Below the pieces are notes generated by a model. The model was not told the origin of the DNA. It made no database searches and was given only the letters and a program-made list of their open reading frames with translations. From Podaxis mareebaensis (taxonomy: Eukaryota > Basidiomycota > Agaricomycetes > Agaricales > Agaricaceae), in the NCBI GenBank assembly GCA_018524725.1, contig JAEUWP010000138.1:1-64000 (forward strand): a stretch of DNA of 64,000 bases. Reading direction: 5' to 3'. This document shows positions 22,150 to 33,155 of this stretch, piece after piece. Position numbers and translations under genes: made by a program. How positions within the stretch are numbered: position 1 is the stretch's first letter; each line of letters opens with the position of its first letter.

Positions 22150-22452
22150 ATGATGGAACAAGAAGAAATTTTCAACGCAGTGGCGGAATCACGCAGGATG
22201 CAGGAGATCAGCGAGATCAATGGCGGAGAGGACGACACATTGGAGGATGACTCAGCTATTGAACCCCCTTGTCGCAAAGATCTTTTGCAGGCTTCCACTC
22301 TCGTGAGTAATTATCTCGCAACAACATCCCATCCATTCTCTCGTAAGCTGGAACAATTATTGCTTGCTTTTAATCATGAACCTCGCTTAGAGGAGACAGC
22401 TAACTTGGTAGAGACACAGATTGATGATTATTTCGTTAAATCTGGGAACTAG
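22150..22452 (+). CDS. 100-residue transposon-encoded protein, copy A
   Basis: The ORF starts at a double ATG and reads MMEQEEIFNAVAESRRMQEI, an acidic stretch (GGEDDTLEDD), then helical segments (DLLQASTLVSNYLATTSHPF, KLEQLLLAFNHEPRLEET) and a tail ETQIDDYFVKSGN. There is no DDE catalytic triad. The tail resembles the C-terminal end of pogo/CENP-B-type transposases, which in pogo and Tigger carry a PCNA-binding box; here the motif would be ExxIxxYF, with Glu in place of the usual Gln. That reading is inference. The ORF is identical in the second copy. It may be what remains after loss of the catalytic core. Confidence 0.5.
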   Translation: MMEQEEIFNAVAESRRMQEISEINGGEDDTLEDDSAIEPPCRKDLLQASTLVSNYLATTSHPFSRKLEQLLLAFNHEPRLEETANLVETQIDDYFVKSGN

Positions 22453-22635
22453 AACGTTCAGAACAACTTGTTTTCAATGTCGTATGTAACTATCATGACT
22501 AAGTAAATTTAATCAGAATTTTAATCGATTTTCTAATACCATTTTTTTCGCATCTCTCTCATAACCCATACTCTGTCATAACCCATAGCTCGGACCTTCC
22601 ACCAACTACTATGGGTTAAGACAGAGGTGACTGTA

Positions 22636-22840
22636 TTGGGATGCGAGTTCCTGGCTTGGCGTCTGGTGCAGGTGATTACTAGCACAACGGGACGGACTTG
22701 TTTATTTGCTAAGTGCTTCGGATCGATTCTACTGCATACTCCACTAGTTAAGATTAGCCATCACACGAGTTGGAGCTTTCCTTTCGGATACATACTCTCC
22801 TGCATTTGACTCAAAACCAAGATGCGCGTTTATCGTTAAC
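22636..22840. promoter_or_regulatory. Promoter of the BRAP2-like gene next to the transposon
   Basis: About 200 bp separate the transposon end from the BRAP2-like start codon, so the insertion lies at the outer edge of that promoter as well as that of the transporter on the other side. No clear motif seen. Confidence 0.35.
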
Positions 22841-24910
22841 ATGCGCGGTTACCACGTCATTGTATCTGTGAAAAACACAGACACGAGCAAGAAGACAGAC
22901 CAGAACAAAACATTCACGCCGAAACACATCTTCCAAAGGCTTCCGCAACACAAGCCATCGCTCAGTCATCGTCGAAACTCAATTGGACACGGAGACAGCA
23001 AGGATTACAGATTCGGGCCGTTGCAGATAGATTGGATGGATTTTGAGATCACAGAAACTGGTGGTAGAAGGCATTCTACCTCCGCCGGAAAGGAGAAGGA
23101 ACGTAGAAGAGGTATGTTTAACTATGCGATACAGCAATGACCTTCGGATGACCTTTGTAGGTCCAGTTGAGGCCACGTTCGTTCCTAGTTCTCGCAGCAA
23201 GTCTGGCAGCACTAACTTGCCCGAAGGAGTCGTTCACATTTTTCGAGACACCGGAAATAGGCCCGCACCAGATGAATTGGCGGAATTGACTTCAGAAACC
23301 TTGCCCGAGGGCGAAGATGCCGGCGTGACTCTGGGAGTACTCGCCGTGCCATCGTGGATGACACCCTCGGACTTCCTGACATTCATTGGTCCTGCCTCTG
23401 AAGGTATTGCACACCTTCGTATAATACGGTTCGTCTTCGTGTACCAGAATCAGTGGTTGCGTAACTCACCTCAACGCTCGTTTAATAGCGATTTTGCACC
23501 AAACAGGTCGATAGCACTGATCAGATTCACGAATCCGGCCGATGCTGCCGAATTCATCGAGGTTTACAACGGAAAACCGTTCAATTCTATGGAGGCACGT
23601 TTGTCGTCTACTCGTGAGATCGAGCACTCATGCGTCACCAACGATTTAGCCCGAAATATGTCACGTCGTTCACGTCCTCTCAGTTCAAGTGGAACCCGAT
23701 GATACCCTATCACAAGCCATTTCCCGGATGAGCAGTATCTATGGACCTGCTCAAGAGCTTCCTACCTGCCCCGTCTGCTTGGAACGCATGGACTCCGCAG
23801 TCACCGGTCTTATTACTGTTCCCTGCTCCCACACCTTCCACTGCATGTGTTTGAGCAAATGGGGAGATAGTCGGTGAGTTCACCACTACCTGGATATCAC
23901 TTAATCCCTGATCCTTTGAAAGATGTCCGGTGTGCCGCTACTCACAAAATCTCTTGACTTCACATCCCACACCCTCAGGGAACCGGCTGTCGCGCCCCCC
24001 ACCTTTTAGTTCTCCCTCGGCTAGCTCTCCGTCTACGTGCTCTGAATGCCCTTCGACAGCGAACCTTTGGATCTGTCTAATATGTGGCAACATCGGTTGT
24101 GGTCGATATGGACGAGCTCATGCTCATGCACACTATCAGGCAACAACCCACTTATATGCGTTGGAACTGGAGACGCAAAGGGTCTGGGATTATGCTGGTG
24201 ATGGTTATGTTCATCGTCTCATCCAGAATAAAGCCGATGGAAAGCTGGTCGAACTCCCTAGCGCGTCTGCGTCGATGGGCACAACACCGAGAGAAGCCGG
24301 TCTAGGCCCCAGCCAAGCTGATGCCCTGTCCGCGGAGAAAATAGAGGCGATTGGGATTGAGTATTCGTATCTCCTCACTTCACAACTGGATTCACAAAGG
24401 GCATATTATGAGGAACAAAATGCGGAACTCAAGACTCAGTTGCATGAGCTGAAAAACGTCGTGGAGCAGATGAACCGAGAAAGGGAAATGCAGAAAAACC
24501 TCGATCTGGAGGAAGAGAAGCGACGACAAGAAGAAACTGCGAAGCAAATCGCCGAGATAGAGAAGAGGAGAGTTAAAGCTGAGCAAAGAGCAGACCGGAT
24601 GGCAGAACTCGCGAGAAAGCTGGACAAGGACCTGAAGGAGGAGAGAGCGGTAACAGAAGGATTGATGCAAAATATCAAGTCTTTGAAGGACAGATTAGAG
24701 TTGGCAGAGGAGGGGAAAGACGAATGCCTTGCGAAGGTCACAGAACTGCAAGACCAAGTTCGGGATCTGATGTTTTACCTCGAGACGAACGCAAAGATTG
24801 AGCAGGGTGAAGGTGTTGAGGCAGAGGCTGTGGGCGGATCGATTGAAGTTGTCTCCACTCCTTCGACTAACTCCAAAAATAAAGGGAAGAAGGGAAAGAA
24901 AAAACATTAA
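22841..24910 (+). CDS. BRAP2: BRAP2/Etp1-like RING E3 ligase
   Basis: Spliced exons encode the full family architecture: start [10 protein letters not shown], an RRM-like BRAP2 domain ([66 protein letters not shown]), a RING finger ([25 protein letters not shown]), a UBP-type zinc finger ([40 protein letters not shown]) and a long coiled coil of about 180 residues ending in a Lys-rich tail (KGKKGKKKH). In animals BRAP2 binds Ras-pathway scaffolds and nuclear localisation signals; yeast Etp1 acts in ethanol tolerance. The intron after NSME starts with GC (GAG|GCACGT, 23595-23649). Another intron splits the RING before CPVCR. Confidence 0.93.
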
Positions 24911-26152
24911 TATCTTGTATGTACATCTTTATGGTATTCACTGTATCCCACATTGAACACTGTCTAGTCTGCATTCTCACAGTACCCATTAATCAATCAT
25001 TAAATTACCGCAACGGATCCTCCGTCATAATGAAGCGCCTTTCCAAGTTAATGCTTTTGCCACGGCAGCCCAGGTTCCACCTTGCCTATGAAATGTCCGG
25101 ACTCTTCGTCCAGCTTCCTCACGATATCCGAGACTAAGCGTGTGAAAGCGCTGGGAACCGGAAAGCTTTTCGCTCGCCTTGTGCGGGGTCAAAGGCTGGT
25201 ATGCTTCATCGCCCTCCCTGCCATCCCGTAGCTGACTCATTTCATTAAGAATGGGCCTTTGTTGTGGGCCTTTGTTGTATCACGCGTGTGTCTAGCTCGG
25301 GTTGTTCTACAACCCATGGATCGATTCTCAGGAGTCGTTTCACACCCGCTTTCAGAGGTTTGTCGATCCGCGATCACGTAACATTGCAGACGACACTTTT
25401 CTGGAGCGGTTGTTCCCATTCTTGATGGGGAGTTCTACGTCGAAGTTCTGGGAGGAGACAAAGGGTCCTATACAAGCGCATCCAAGAAAGTTGCGCGAGA
25501 GACTGACGAGGTCCTGAAGTGGTTCTTGGCCAATCAGTGACATTGGCGGGCCAGGGTTAAATTGTGTCCCATCGCTAAGTAGTCTAACAATAGTCTAAGC
25601 ATCTTGAGATCTAGTGTTTCATAGTTTTGCCTCGCGTCTTTACCAGCCCCATCGAGTCGAGTCGCCTGTTCTTTGCACAGTATAAGACCCAAAGGTTGAT
25701 ATGGCTGACTTTTGATTTCTGGACACAATCTAGTCGTCGGTCTCCAAGGCATTTGCGGATGCCCTACTCTCCATGTGCCTAGGCATTTAGTCAGACAAAC
25801 GATCTCGCGTATTCCTGAAAGGTGGTGTCTTCGGGCATCGATGAAGGGGTGTTCTGACAACTGTGGCCACGGGGTCAGCGCCCAACCCGTTATCCTTAGC
25901 TAATGCCGATAGACGGTGTAAATAACACGAATTCCCCAAGTTTTTGACTATTGGGATCGAGCAGCTGCAGACTTGGATGGAGGGCCCGGTTGTGGCGTGG
26001 GGAGTATGCAAGAGGACAGCACGCAATGAACGTGTGCTTCCAAGTGGCAGTTTATCCCTATATTATGAGTACAATAGTTACACACATCGCTCAAGTAACG
26101 ATAGACATATATCACCAGCCATAGAAAAAATGAAAGGAGGCCAATAGCTTCT
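24911..26152. other. Gene-poor stretch between convergent genes
   Basis: This 1.24-kb stretch separates the convergent BRAP2-like and NNF1 genes. On the minus strand, 25030-25140 reads RLVSDIVRKLDEESGHFIGK and then VEPGLPWQKH before a stop, which looks like the last exon of a protein. I could not connect it to upstream exons or recognise a family. Other frames look random. It may be an unresolved small gene or a remnant. Confidence 0.35.
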
Positions 26153-26964
26153 TCAGTGTGGGGTCGAGGATTTGAGAGCATTCGCGGTCTGCACGGTCCA
26201 ATCTTCAATAGCATCCATAGGTAGTTTCTCCCATTGGGTATAGGCCTAAGATATGTGTCCAGCCTTTGTCGAACTGGCAATGTTAGGAGGGACGTACGTC
26301 TTCGAGTTTCTGTAGAAGTTCTAGTGTTCGAACGTCGGCTTCGTCTTTTGCTTTGATGTTTTCGTCCAATTGTGTCTGTAGTTGACGATTCTCGTCCTCC
26401 AGCTGTAAAGTAAACGGTTAATGTCTACTCGCCTGGAGGATGGCGCTTTGTTCACCTGAGCAAGAGTTTCTTGGAGCCGAGCAGTCTCGGCCTCCAGCAC
26501 AGGGATTGTACGTGCGCAAACGGCATTCCGTGGCTGTAGATCCTCCCTCCAAACGTCCTTGCCTACTTCCCCCTTTTCCTTCCGTGCTTTTGCCTCAGTA
26601 ACAATTTTGTGCAGGATGTCGATGTTTTCTTGAACGCGGTACTTCTCGAACAGGGTAGTGATGTCATCCTAGTCATATATTCAGTTATCAAATGTGATAG
26701 TGAGAGAAGTGTTCACACTCGATCTTGTTTTTCAATGAAGTCTGAGATGATGTTGAAGGTAACAGAAGCTGCGTTCTTCTCCTCTTCAACATATAATGGA
26801 AAGCATTCGGCGAAATCTTCGAATCTAGGGTCATTATAAGCGAAGAGAATGGTAAGACCGGAGATGCGTTTCACCTACGTCCATTTACGCGCAGAGCGTT
26901 GTATTGCGAGTTGCAGGGCAGACTGGAAGTGCATCCATCGCCGACTACCTGCCTGGTCGAACAT
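26153..26964 (-). CDS. NNF1: Kinetochore MIND/Mis12-complex subunit Nnf1 (PMF1-like)
   Basis: Minus-strand exons from ATG 26964 (MFDQAGSRRWMHFQSALQLA) give about 200 residues. The Nnf1 signature is clear: FEDFAECFPLYVEEEKNAAS, VTFNIISDFIEKQDRDDITT, LFEKYRVQENIDILHKIVTE, AKARKE. The C-terminal half is coiled coil (LEAETARLQETLAQLEDENR, QLQTQLDENIKAKDEADVRT), ending AIEDWTVQTANALKSSTPH. Nnf1 is a rod subunit of the four-protein Mis12 complex that links centromeric CENP-C to Ndc80. At least four introns, all 50-60 bp. It is divergent from TUL1 with 192 bp between starts, so a shared promoter is likely. Confidence 0.85.
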
Positions 26965-27156
26965 GGTAGCCACCGTTCAATCCAACATCAACGCGCTCCA
27001 CGCGCTCCTGATTAGAAGCACGTGCTGCGTGACGTCTATGTGACAGGGGCCGGGAAAGGAAAGCGGAATGGAATTGAATCAGAAGTGGCAACTCCGTCAG
27101 TCAAGCTCTGCTCACGCATAGCTTGTCGACGACAACGTTCAACACCCTCATTCTAT

Positions 27157-30100
27157 ATGGACGCTCGGGATGAAGAGACAGGTAACGCTGCAAATGAAAG
27201 GAGTCGACCCCAAAGCTCGGTCCCGTCCTTCATCCTCATCAGCTTTGTGCTCTTCTTCCTGACTAGTCACAATGGCGACGAGTTCCTGGCCAGACATCAA
27301 TACCAGGACGCGCTGAATTCGTTGGAGAACCAACTATCAAATTATACTGCCTGGATGAATGGAACGGTCTCAAACTTCACAATGGTGAGTCCAAGTCTGC
27401 CCTAGTAGGTGCGCCGAGACTCATTATGCTACATCCGTAGCCCGAACCAGATGCTACAGTTCCTCCACTACTGAATGCACTTCATCTACAAGACCACACT
27501 TTGGATCCTCTCCGAGAGTCATATTATCCTAATATCACTGGATACATCCGCGGCAACGCGCAATTCTATAACATTACTCCGATGTCATTAGAGGGTAACA
27601 ACTCACCGCCGTGGGGGCCGTTGGCGGAACACTATGTGGCCGGAGCAAACGTTACTGAAATGGTCGAAATGGCTTCCACGTGGAACTGGGCGTCGTCTAA
27701 CAAAGTTGTCATGACTTTACAAGAGAAGAAGAACCCTTCGGCGCTGCAGAAAAAACCGGAAATTGTGAAGGATTTGGTCGTTGTTCATGTGTGGATTGAT
27801 CATCGTCAATGTATGCATCTGCTTATGGTGTCACAGGCCAGGATGGAATTCACAGACCAGGAGTCTCAGGAAACACTGCGTCTGGACTTGGACGGTGTAC
27901 ATTTCGTGTCTCAAGGATCGATCGTTGGACTGGTTGAGCCTTTTGGGTTGGTACTTACGTTTCTTTACCTCACTTATTCTGACATAGTCGTAGGCGGCCA
28001 CTTGACTTCCGTTTACTCCCCTCTATTGTACCTGTGGATTGGATGAATGAGACTGCGCAGATCGTAGCTCCAGAGCTCGAGCACAAGATCAACAAACTGA
28101 AGACTATGATTGACGACGGCTTGATTGATGATGAGTCTACTAGTGGTGAGTGACTCACGCCCTTGGTTCTCCCAAAAGTACTGATGCTACTATTCGAAGA
28201 GGATGCTCCCAAATCGAAGTGCTCGTTCATCTTCCATGCCCAGTTCCACCCAGTTCCAGTTCCGGACTATCTCATGCAGGACCTTGAGAGTGAGATCCAA
28301 CACCCTACCGGCATATCGATTGTCAAACCGCCCAAGATGGCCTTGAGCGCCGTGCTGTTAAGCAAGGAATGTGGCATCCTTTACGAAATACACAGCACCC
28401 AAGGCTTGAGGTCACAGGCATTTTTCAACAAGATGACAACTTGTGAGAAGCCGCTCGTATTCTTATCCTCACCGTATTTATTACTGTTTTACAGATGGCG
28501 GTCTATCCGCGGTTGTCTATTTGATCGCACTTGTGCTATTCTCGCGTCAAGTCGAACGTAGTCGGACGGCTTCTGGGATCTCGCGCGTTTCTCGATGGAC
28601 ATTCTTCATCAACGCCACGATCGACGCGGTCTGTTTTGCAGGGCACATTACCTTTGCCATTCTCGCCGAGGGCAGAGCTTCATTGGCTCTCATGGCCACA
28701 GCTTTCTTGTCTTGCGTCCTCTTTGTCCAGGAAGCTGTAAGTAGCACCACTTTGCGGTACACAGCATGAGCTCATGCACTTCTATCAGCAATTCGCAGCT
28801 CTGATCTTCCAAATTCAAGGACCCGAGTCACCACCCACTCCCCCTCGACCAATCGCGACGCAAACACCTTCACCACCTGTTCAGAACGGTCAATCAGCAT
28901 TAAGACCAGTCGCTGCAAGCCAAGCCCCAGCAACCACTGCTTCTGCTCTTCCTACAACACCTACCCCTCCTACAACACCTGCCCCTCCTACAACACCTGC
29001 CCCTCCTACAGCACCTGCCCCTCCTACAGCACCTGCCCCAGCCCAGCAACGGAATGATGATCCCAACTCATCCTTCTTCCGGTTCTTTATCCACCATGTA
29101 CGAACGGATCCTCAGGCCAGACTCTGTATGGTCTCCCTATTAAACACTTTGTCGGTGAAACTGAGCACACTTCGTAGGGACTATGTTGTTCTTGTTCTTG
29201 ACCGTTCTGGTCCGTGTGATCCTTTCGCCGGGACTGTCAATGCTCTTCGTTGCCGTAACGTATTCTCTCATCTGGTTGCCGCAAATTTGGCGATCAGCTA
29301 GGAAGGGAAGGACGAGTGGATTGTCTACAGAATATGTTTTTGGAACGACGTTTTGCCGACTCGCTGGTGCATTATGTAGGTTGGGGTCCGTGGCTTCTCC
29401 GCATTCTGTTTGCTTACGGAGTACAGATTTTTTAGCCTGTCCATACAACGTATTAGACGTTGATCCACGAGGTACGTGGAACTGATGCTATTCTTTGAGA
29501 TTTCTGACTTCAAATTCCCCAGGATGGGCTTATTGGTTAGCATTTGTCGTCATATTCCAGGCATGTGTGATATTGGTTCAGGAGCATGTTGGACCGTCGT
29601 TCTTCCTCCCATCCAAGGTAAGTATCTCGTAAATCTCACCCGACCAGGTACTGAGTGCTAACCGTTCAACACAGTACCAAGCCGCGAAGTTATATGACTA
29701 TCATCCTCCCATGCCGCTCCCGGACCCTGAAGCGCCGGAAAAATCACTCGGAGACTGCTCGATTTGTATGGACGCTATTTATGTCGACCCTTCTATACGG
29801 TTGCAAGCATCACAGGAACAAGAAAAGAAGGAAAAGGAGAAGAACACAGGAAAGGGGTGGACTGGAGATACAGAAGGGGGAGCAAGCTTGCGAAGGAATG
29901 CGAGCTCAAGTAGGATCAACAGGAATACAGCTGCTAGTGCGGGTGGATTCTTCAATGCGGTGCAGATGGGTGTTGCTGGGTCGGGTAGGAGGAGGGAATA
30001 CAGTTTGGCGCCGTGTCACCACCTATTCGTGAGTAGCGTACTTTGTTGACAGCTCGACGTTCACTGACAATATGTCCCGTTTACTATAGCACACGGAATG

Positions 30101-30222
30101 TTTGGAGAAAGTGAGCCTCGGACCATTTTCTTGCCTTTCGCGTTACTCATTACCTTTCTCCCTAGTGGCTGGCAATCAAGAACATTTGTCCACAGTGCCG
30201 TCGCCCTCTACCCCCACTATAG
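27157..30222 (+). CDS. TUL1: Golgi Dsc-complex transmembrane RING E3 ligase Tul1/Dsc1
   Basis: The start MDARDEETGN precedes a signal anchor (SVPSFILISFVLFFLTSH) and a lumenal domain with several N-x-T/S sites. Multiple membrane segments follow (LSAVVYLIALVLFSRQV, WTFFINATIDAVCFAGHITF, VLVRVILSPGLSMLFVAVTY, AYWLAFVVIFQACVILVQEH) and a C-terminal RING-H2: CSIC ... CHHLFHTECLEKW ... CPQCRRPLPPL, stop TAG at 30222. This is the Tul1/Dsc1 layout: a Golgi/endosomal ligase that ubiquitinates misplaced membrane proteins and, in fission yeast and some fungi, activates SREBP. Between CSIC and CHHLFH are 82 residues of Lys/Gly/Ser-rich sequence, far longer than usual. A cytosolic loop has tandem PTTPAP repeats. 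Around ten introns, several boundaries approximate. Confidence 0.88.
28955..29045 (+). repeat. 18-bp tandem repeat encoding PTTPAP
   Basis: The unit CCTCCTACAACACCTGCC is repeated about four to five times with minor changes (ACA to GCA), inside the TUL1 coding sequence. It encodes PTTPTPPTTPAPPTTPAP and similar. Because the unit is a multiple of three, copy-number changes would keep the frame. Confidence 0.85.
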
Positions 30223-30554
30223 CGCCTTCTCAGCATTCGGCCATTGAATCATATGGTTTCGGATACTTTCCCTCGCTAATAGGTTATATTCTTGTAATAC
30301 CACATGCGCGCACGAATTGTACGAATAGTCTCCTAATTCATGCATCTCATGCCTCCAGGTTAAAACGGGATGAAAGGGAACACAGTGTGATTTAACAAGA
30401 ATAGGAACACGTATGTTCTACTTGTACAGAAGCAAAAAGATATATGTATAGGTGATATACAATCCAACCGTTTCCGACAATCCTTGTATCAACCCATGTA
30501 GCATGAGGTGAATCAAAACCCGATATCTATCAAAGGGATAAAAAGAACAACTCA
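30223..30554. other. Intergenic region between convergent TUL1 and RIB3
   Basis: 332 bp of AT-richer sequence between two convergent stop codons; only 3' UTR sequence is expected. No gene seen. Confidence 0.5.
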
Positions 30555-31797
30555 TTATAGCTGAGCAGGGGCGCCATTTCGGCCCTGCTGCTGAGGCAAC
30601 CAAGCCTTCCGCTTCCACTCGGCGAGCATATCGACACTAATCATCTTTAAGCCCCACCGATCAGCAAACGCGCGGCAGTCATCCCGGCGAGCCATGGTGC
30701 CCATCAAATCGTCATTGACGAGTTCGCACAAAACACCAGCGGGAGTTTGATTCGTCATGAGACAGAGGTCGACACTAGCTTCAGTGTGACCTTTGCGCGT
30801 GAGGACACCGCCCTCGCGTGCTCGGAGGGGAACCAAGTGGCCTGGACGATTGAAGTCGGTTGCGTGGACATGCGGGGACGCGAGTGCCCGCGCAGTCAAT
30901 GAGCGGTCATGAGCGGAGATGCCCGTCGTTGTGCCTGGAGATACGGGTGCATAGGAGGGGAAAGGACAAAAAGACGAGTTAGCAAACGTGGTTAGGATAG
31001 CCGAGAGATAGATGGGGGCGTTAAGCGGTCCTCGGTTGAGTTGATGGAGTATATGGGACATGTGAAGGGGCGAAAATCGATGGAATGTGATCCGCGGAAA
31101 GTGGAGATGAAGACATGAAGAGATGGTTTTGGGGGGACATACCGTGTTTGTAGTCGACTGTGACGGTGTATGCAGTGCGATAGGTGTCCTGGTTTTCTGA
31201 GACCATCATTGGGATCTGGAGTTCTTCCAGACGCGACCCCGGGAGGGCGCAGCAGATGAATCCGCTGCATGTGGTAGTGTCGGGCGTTCATGGGTTCGGG
31301 CGTTTGAATCATTGGATATGGTGACCGAGATTAGATTGGCGAAAGGGGTGTTATTTCGCATGACAATGAGTAAGCAAGAGCCAAGAATGAGTAATCGAGG
31401 GCGAGGTAAGGGAGGGAGAAACAAACCTTGTATGCTTGATCATCCACGCCATCTTTTCGGGCGTGCACTGGCTTGCAGCGATAATGAGATCACCCTCGTT
31501 TTCTCGGTTCTCGTCGTCCATCACGACAAGGAACTCGCCCTTCTCAAAAGCCTCCAGAGCTTCGGGCATGGAATCAAACGAGAACGCTGTGCGCTTGGGT
31601 GGGTCAACCTGTTTGGGACGCCATGGTTGGGTTGTGGAAAGTGACGAGATTGGTTGTTGGGTCGCGGATGTGGAGACGGAGGATCCGGATGAAGGGGCTG
31701 CGGTAGCAGGCGTGGTGGTTGGGCCGTTTTTGAGAATGTGCGGGTAGGTACCGACGTTGAGGGGTACTGGGCTGGGTGAGATTGCTACGGGAGCCAT
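30555..31797 (-). CDS. RIB3: 3,4-dihydroxy-2-butanone 4-phosphate synthase (riboflavin synthesis)
   Basis: Converts ribulose 5-phosphate to 3,4-dihydroxy-2-butanone 4-phosphate and formate, supplying the xylene ring carbons of riboflavin. Conserved motifs are present in order: [20 protein letters not shown] (acidic metal-binding loop), [57 protein letters not shown] and [13 protein letters not shown]. The N-terminus from ATG 31797 ([12 protein letters not shown]) has about 60 extra Ser/Thr/Pro-rich residues compared with bacterial RibB. A second in-frame ATG at 31863 lies upstream but is less likely. Introns follow IKHT and VDYKHG. This is a single-function RibB-type enzyme with no GTP cyclohydrolase II domain, as in other fungi. 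Confidence 0.95.
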
Positions 31798-31981
31798 GTC
31801 AAGGTTGTGGGGATGGTCAGTGGGAGGGAGGAAAATAAGTACGAAGGACTCGGGTACGGGCATTCTAAATCACTTGCATTCCTGGGAACTACCTGCTATT
31901 TCCATAATATATGATCCACCGGCACCGGATAAATCGTTTCCAATCACATTCAACACGTCCGTAATACAGCTCTATATGGCT

Positions 31982-33155
31982 CTATAGTTCTACATGTACA
32001 GGACCCGTTACTGGAGATGAAGGTTCGGGTACATTGGTCTCGATGGCTGGTGCAGAAATAGAAAGTGACGTATCATGTGGGGAAAGCCCTGATGTGCTTG
32101 TCCCAGATACCACTGCGATGGATGATGGCGTTATTGTTAGACTTGAGCTACTAGTAACTACCGCGCTCGAGAGACTTGTTGCTGCGGCCGTAGTTGCACT
32201 AAGCAATACATTGGCCTCTTCTGCGACTTTCGACGTGTCCTGGTGCCTGCCGCTGAAATCCGGCAGAGGAATGAACTTGGTCCACCAAAGAGCGATTCGG
32301 AGCCCACGGTCGATGAAACGCTGCTTGAAGATGAATAGCACGACAAGAACGAAGAACATAAATGCGGAGAGGATGAGGATGCGGTCAAGCCAGTCTGCTT
32401 TTTCGAGCGCGGTGATGAGATGTTTCGAGGTGAGCATGAGCGTGTTGAGAGTGTCGTGGGTCTGTGACGTAGCCCGAAGTGTAGCAGTCGATTCGTCTGA
32501 TGAACCTGGTCAATACTGGCTCAGGACCAAACCCTACATATACGCACCCAACATTTGAGTGGTGAGAACCGAACGCTCCAACTCTCCCTGCATCAGGGCT
32601 ATTGTGCGGCGAAGAGCCCCGGTGACATCGTCATTGGCTTTCATGAGCACATCATCTCTACAGAGTGTCAGACGGAATAACTAAGACACCGTTGAAAGAC
32701 ATACGTGACTTTCTCGTTCAGCGTCTGTTTCTCCTTGACTGCAGCAGAACTAAACAGCTCCTCGCGAACGGCCTTGGCATTCCTCGAGTCTATTGCCTTC
32801 TTGGACGTTAGCAGAGCAGCGCGGGTGTCTCTTCTCAGCCTGCACTTGTGACCCCATGAGAGTGAGAATGCCAAGGAGGAATTTGTACCTACTGAGAAAG
32901 CGTATCTCGCATCTCGTTGACTGTCTTCTCAAGCTCTCTCCTTGCCCTCTCACCCTGCTGGTCCTCGATGGCCACGACGAGTTCTTCCACCAGTCGGCCA
33001 ACACTATCCATGTCCTCACGCAATTCTGCCGACAGCTGCTGCTGGTCTGTGAGAGAAGACTCGCATTTTCTGAGACGGGGAATCTGAAAGTCGTTGATGT
33101 CTTGTATTCTGCGCCTGGCAGTGTCGATAGCAGCGGAGGTATGGTCGTCGAACAT
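31982..33155 (-). CDS. SEC20: ER SNARE Sec20 (BNIP1-like)
   Basis: Five or so exons from ATG 33155 (MFDDHTSAAIDTARRRIQDI). The N-terminal half is coiled coil (SLTDQQQLSAELREDMDSVG). The Sec20 domain follows (RRTIALMQGELERSVLTTQM, LGSSDESTATLRATSQTHDT, LNTLMLTSKHLITALEKADW) and leads straight into a transmembrane segment (ILILSAFMFFVLVVLFIF) with a basic flank. About 110 Ser/Thr-rich lumenal residues follow. Sec20 is the ER Q-SNARE for Golgi-to-ER retrograde transport and pairs with Ufe1, Use1 and Sec22. Yeast Sec20 also carries a lumenal tail ending HDEL; this one ends GPVHVEL, without an exact retrieval signal. It is divergent from the phosphate carrier, 203 bp between starts. Confidence 0.85.

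Larger units (their letters stand above)
21751..22633 (+). mobile_element. Complete non-autonomous TA-target DNA transposon, copy A (883 bp)
   Basis: Terminal inverted repeats CAGTCGCCTCTGTCTTAACC / GGTTAAGACAGAGGTGACTG are flanked by TA on both sides (21749-21750, 22634-22635). A TA target fits Tc1/mariner/pogo-type elements, while longer flanks do not match, arguing against hAT. Both arms carry direct and inverted copies of TAACCCATA (three in the first 60 bp, two plus one inverted at the right end). The interior holds a 100-codon ORF but no DDE transposase, so mobility would need a transposase in trans. It is the same length and near-identical to 37049-37931, implying recent movement. Confidence 0.9.

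Noticed and set aside
21751..22633. hAT-type assignment of the transposon
   Set aside because: hAT elements make 8-bp target duplications; here only TA matches on both sides in both complete copies.
32034..32558. 174-codon plus-strand open frame
   Set aside because: Antisense to SEC20 exons with clear family conservation.
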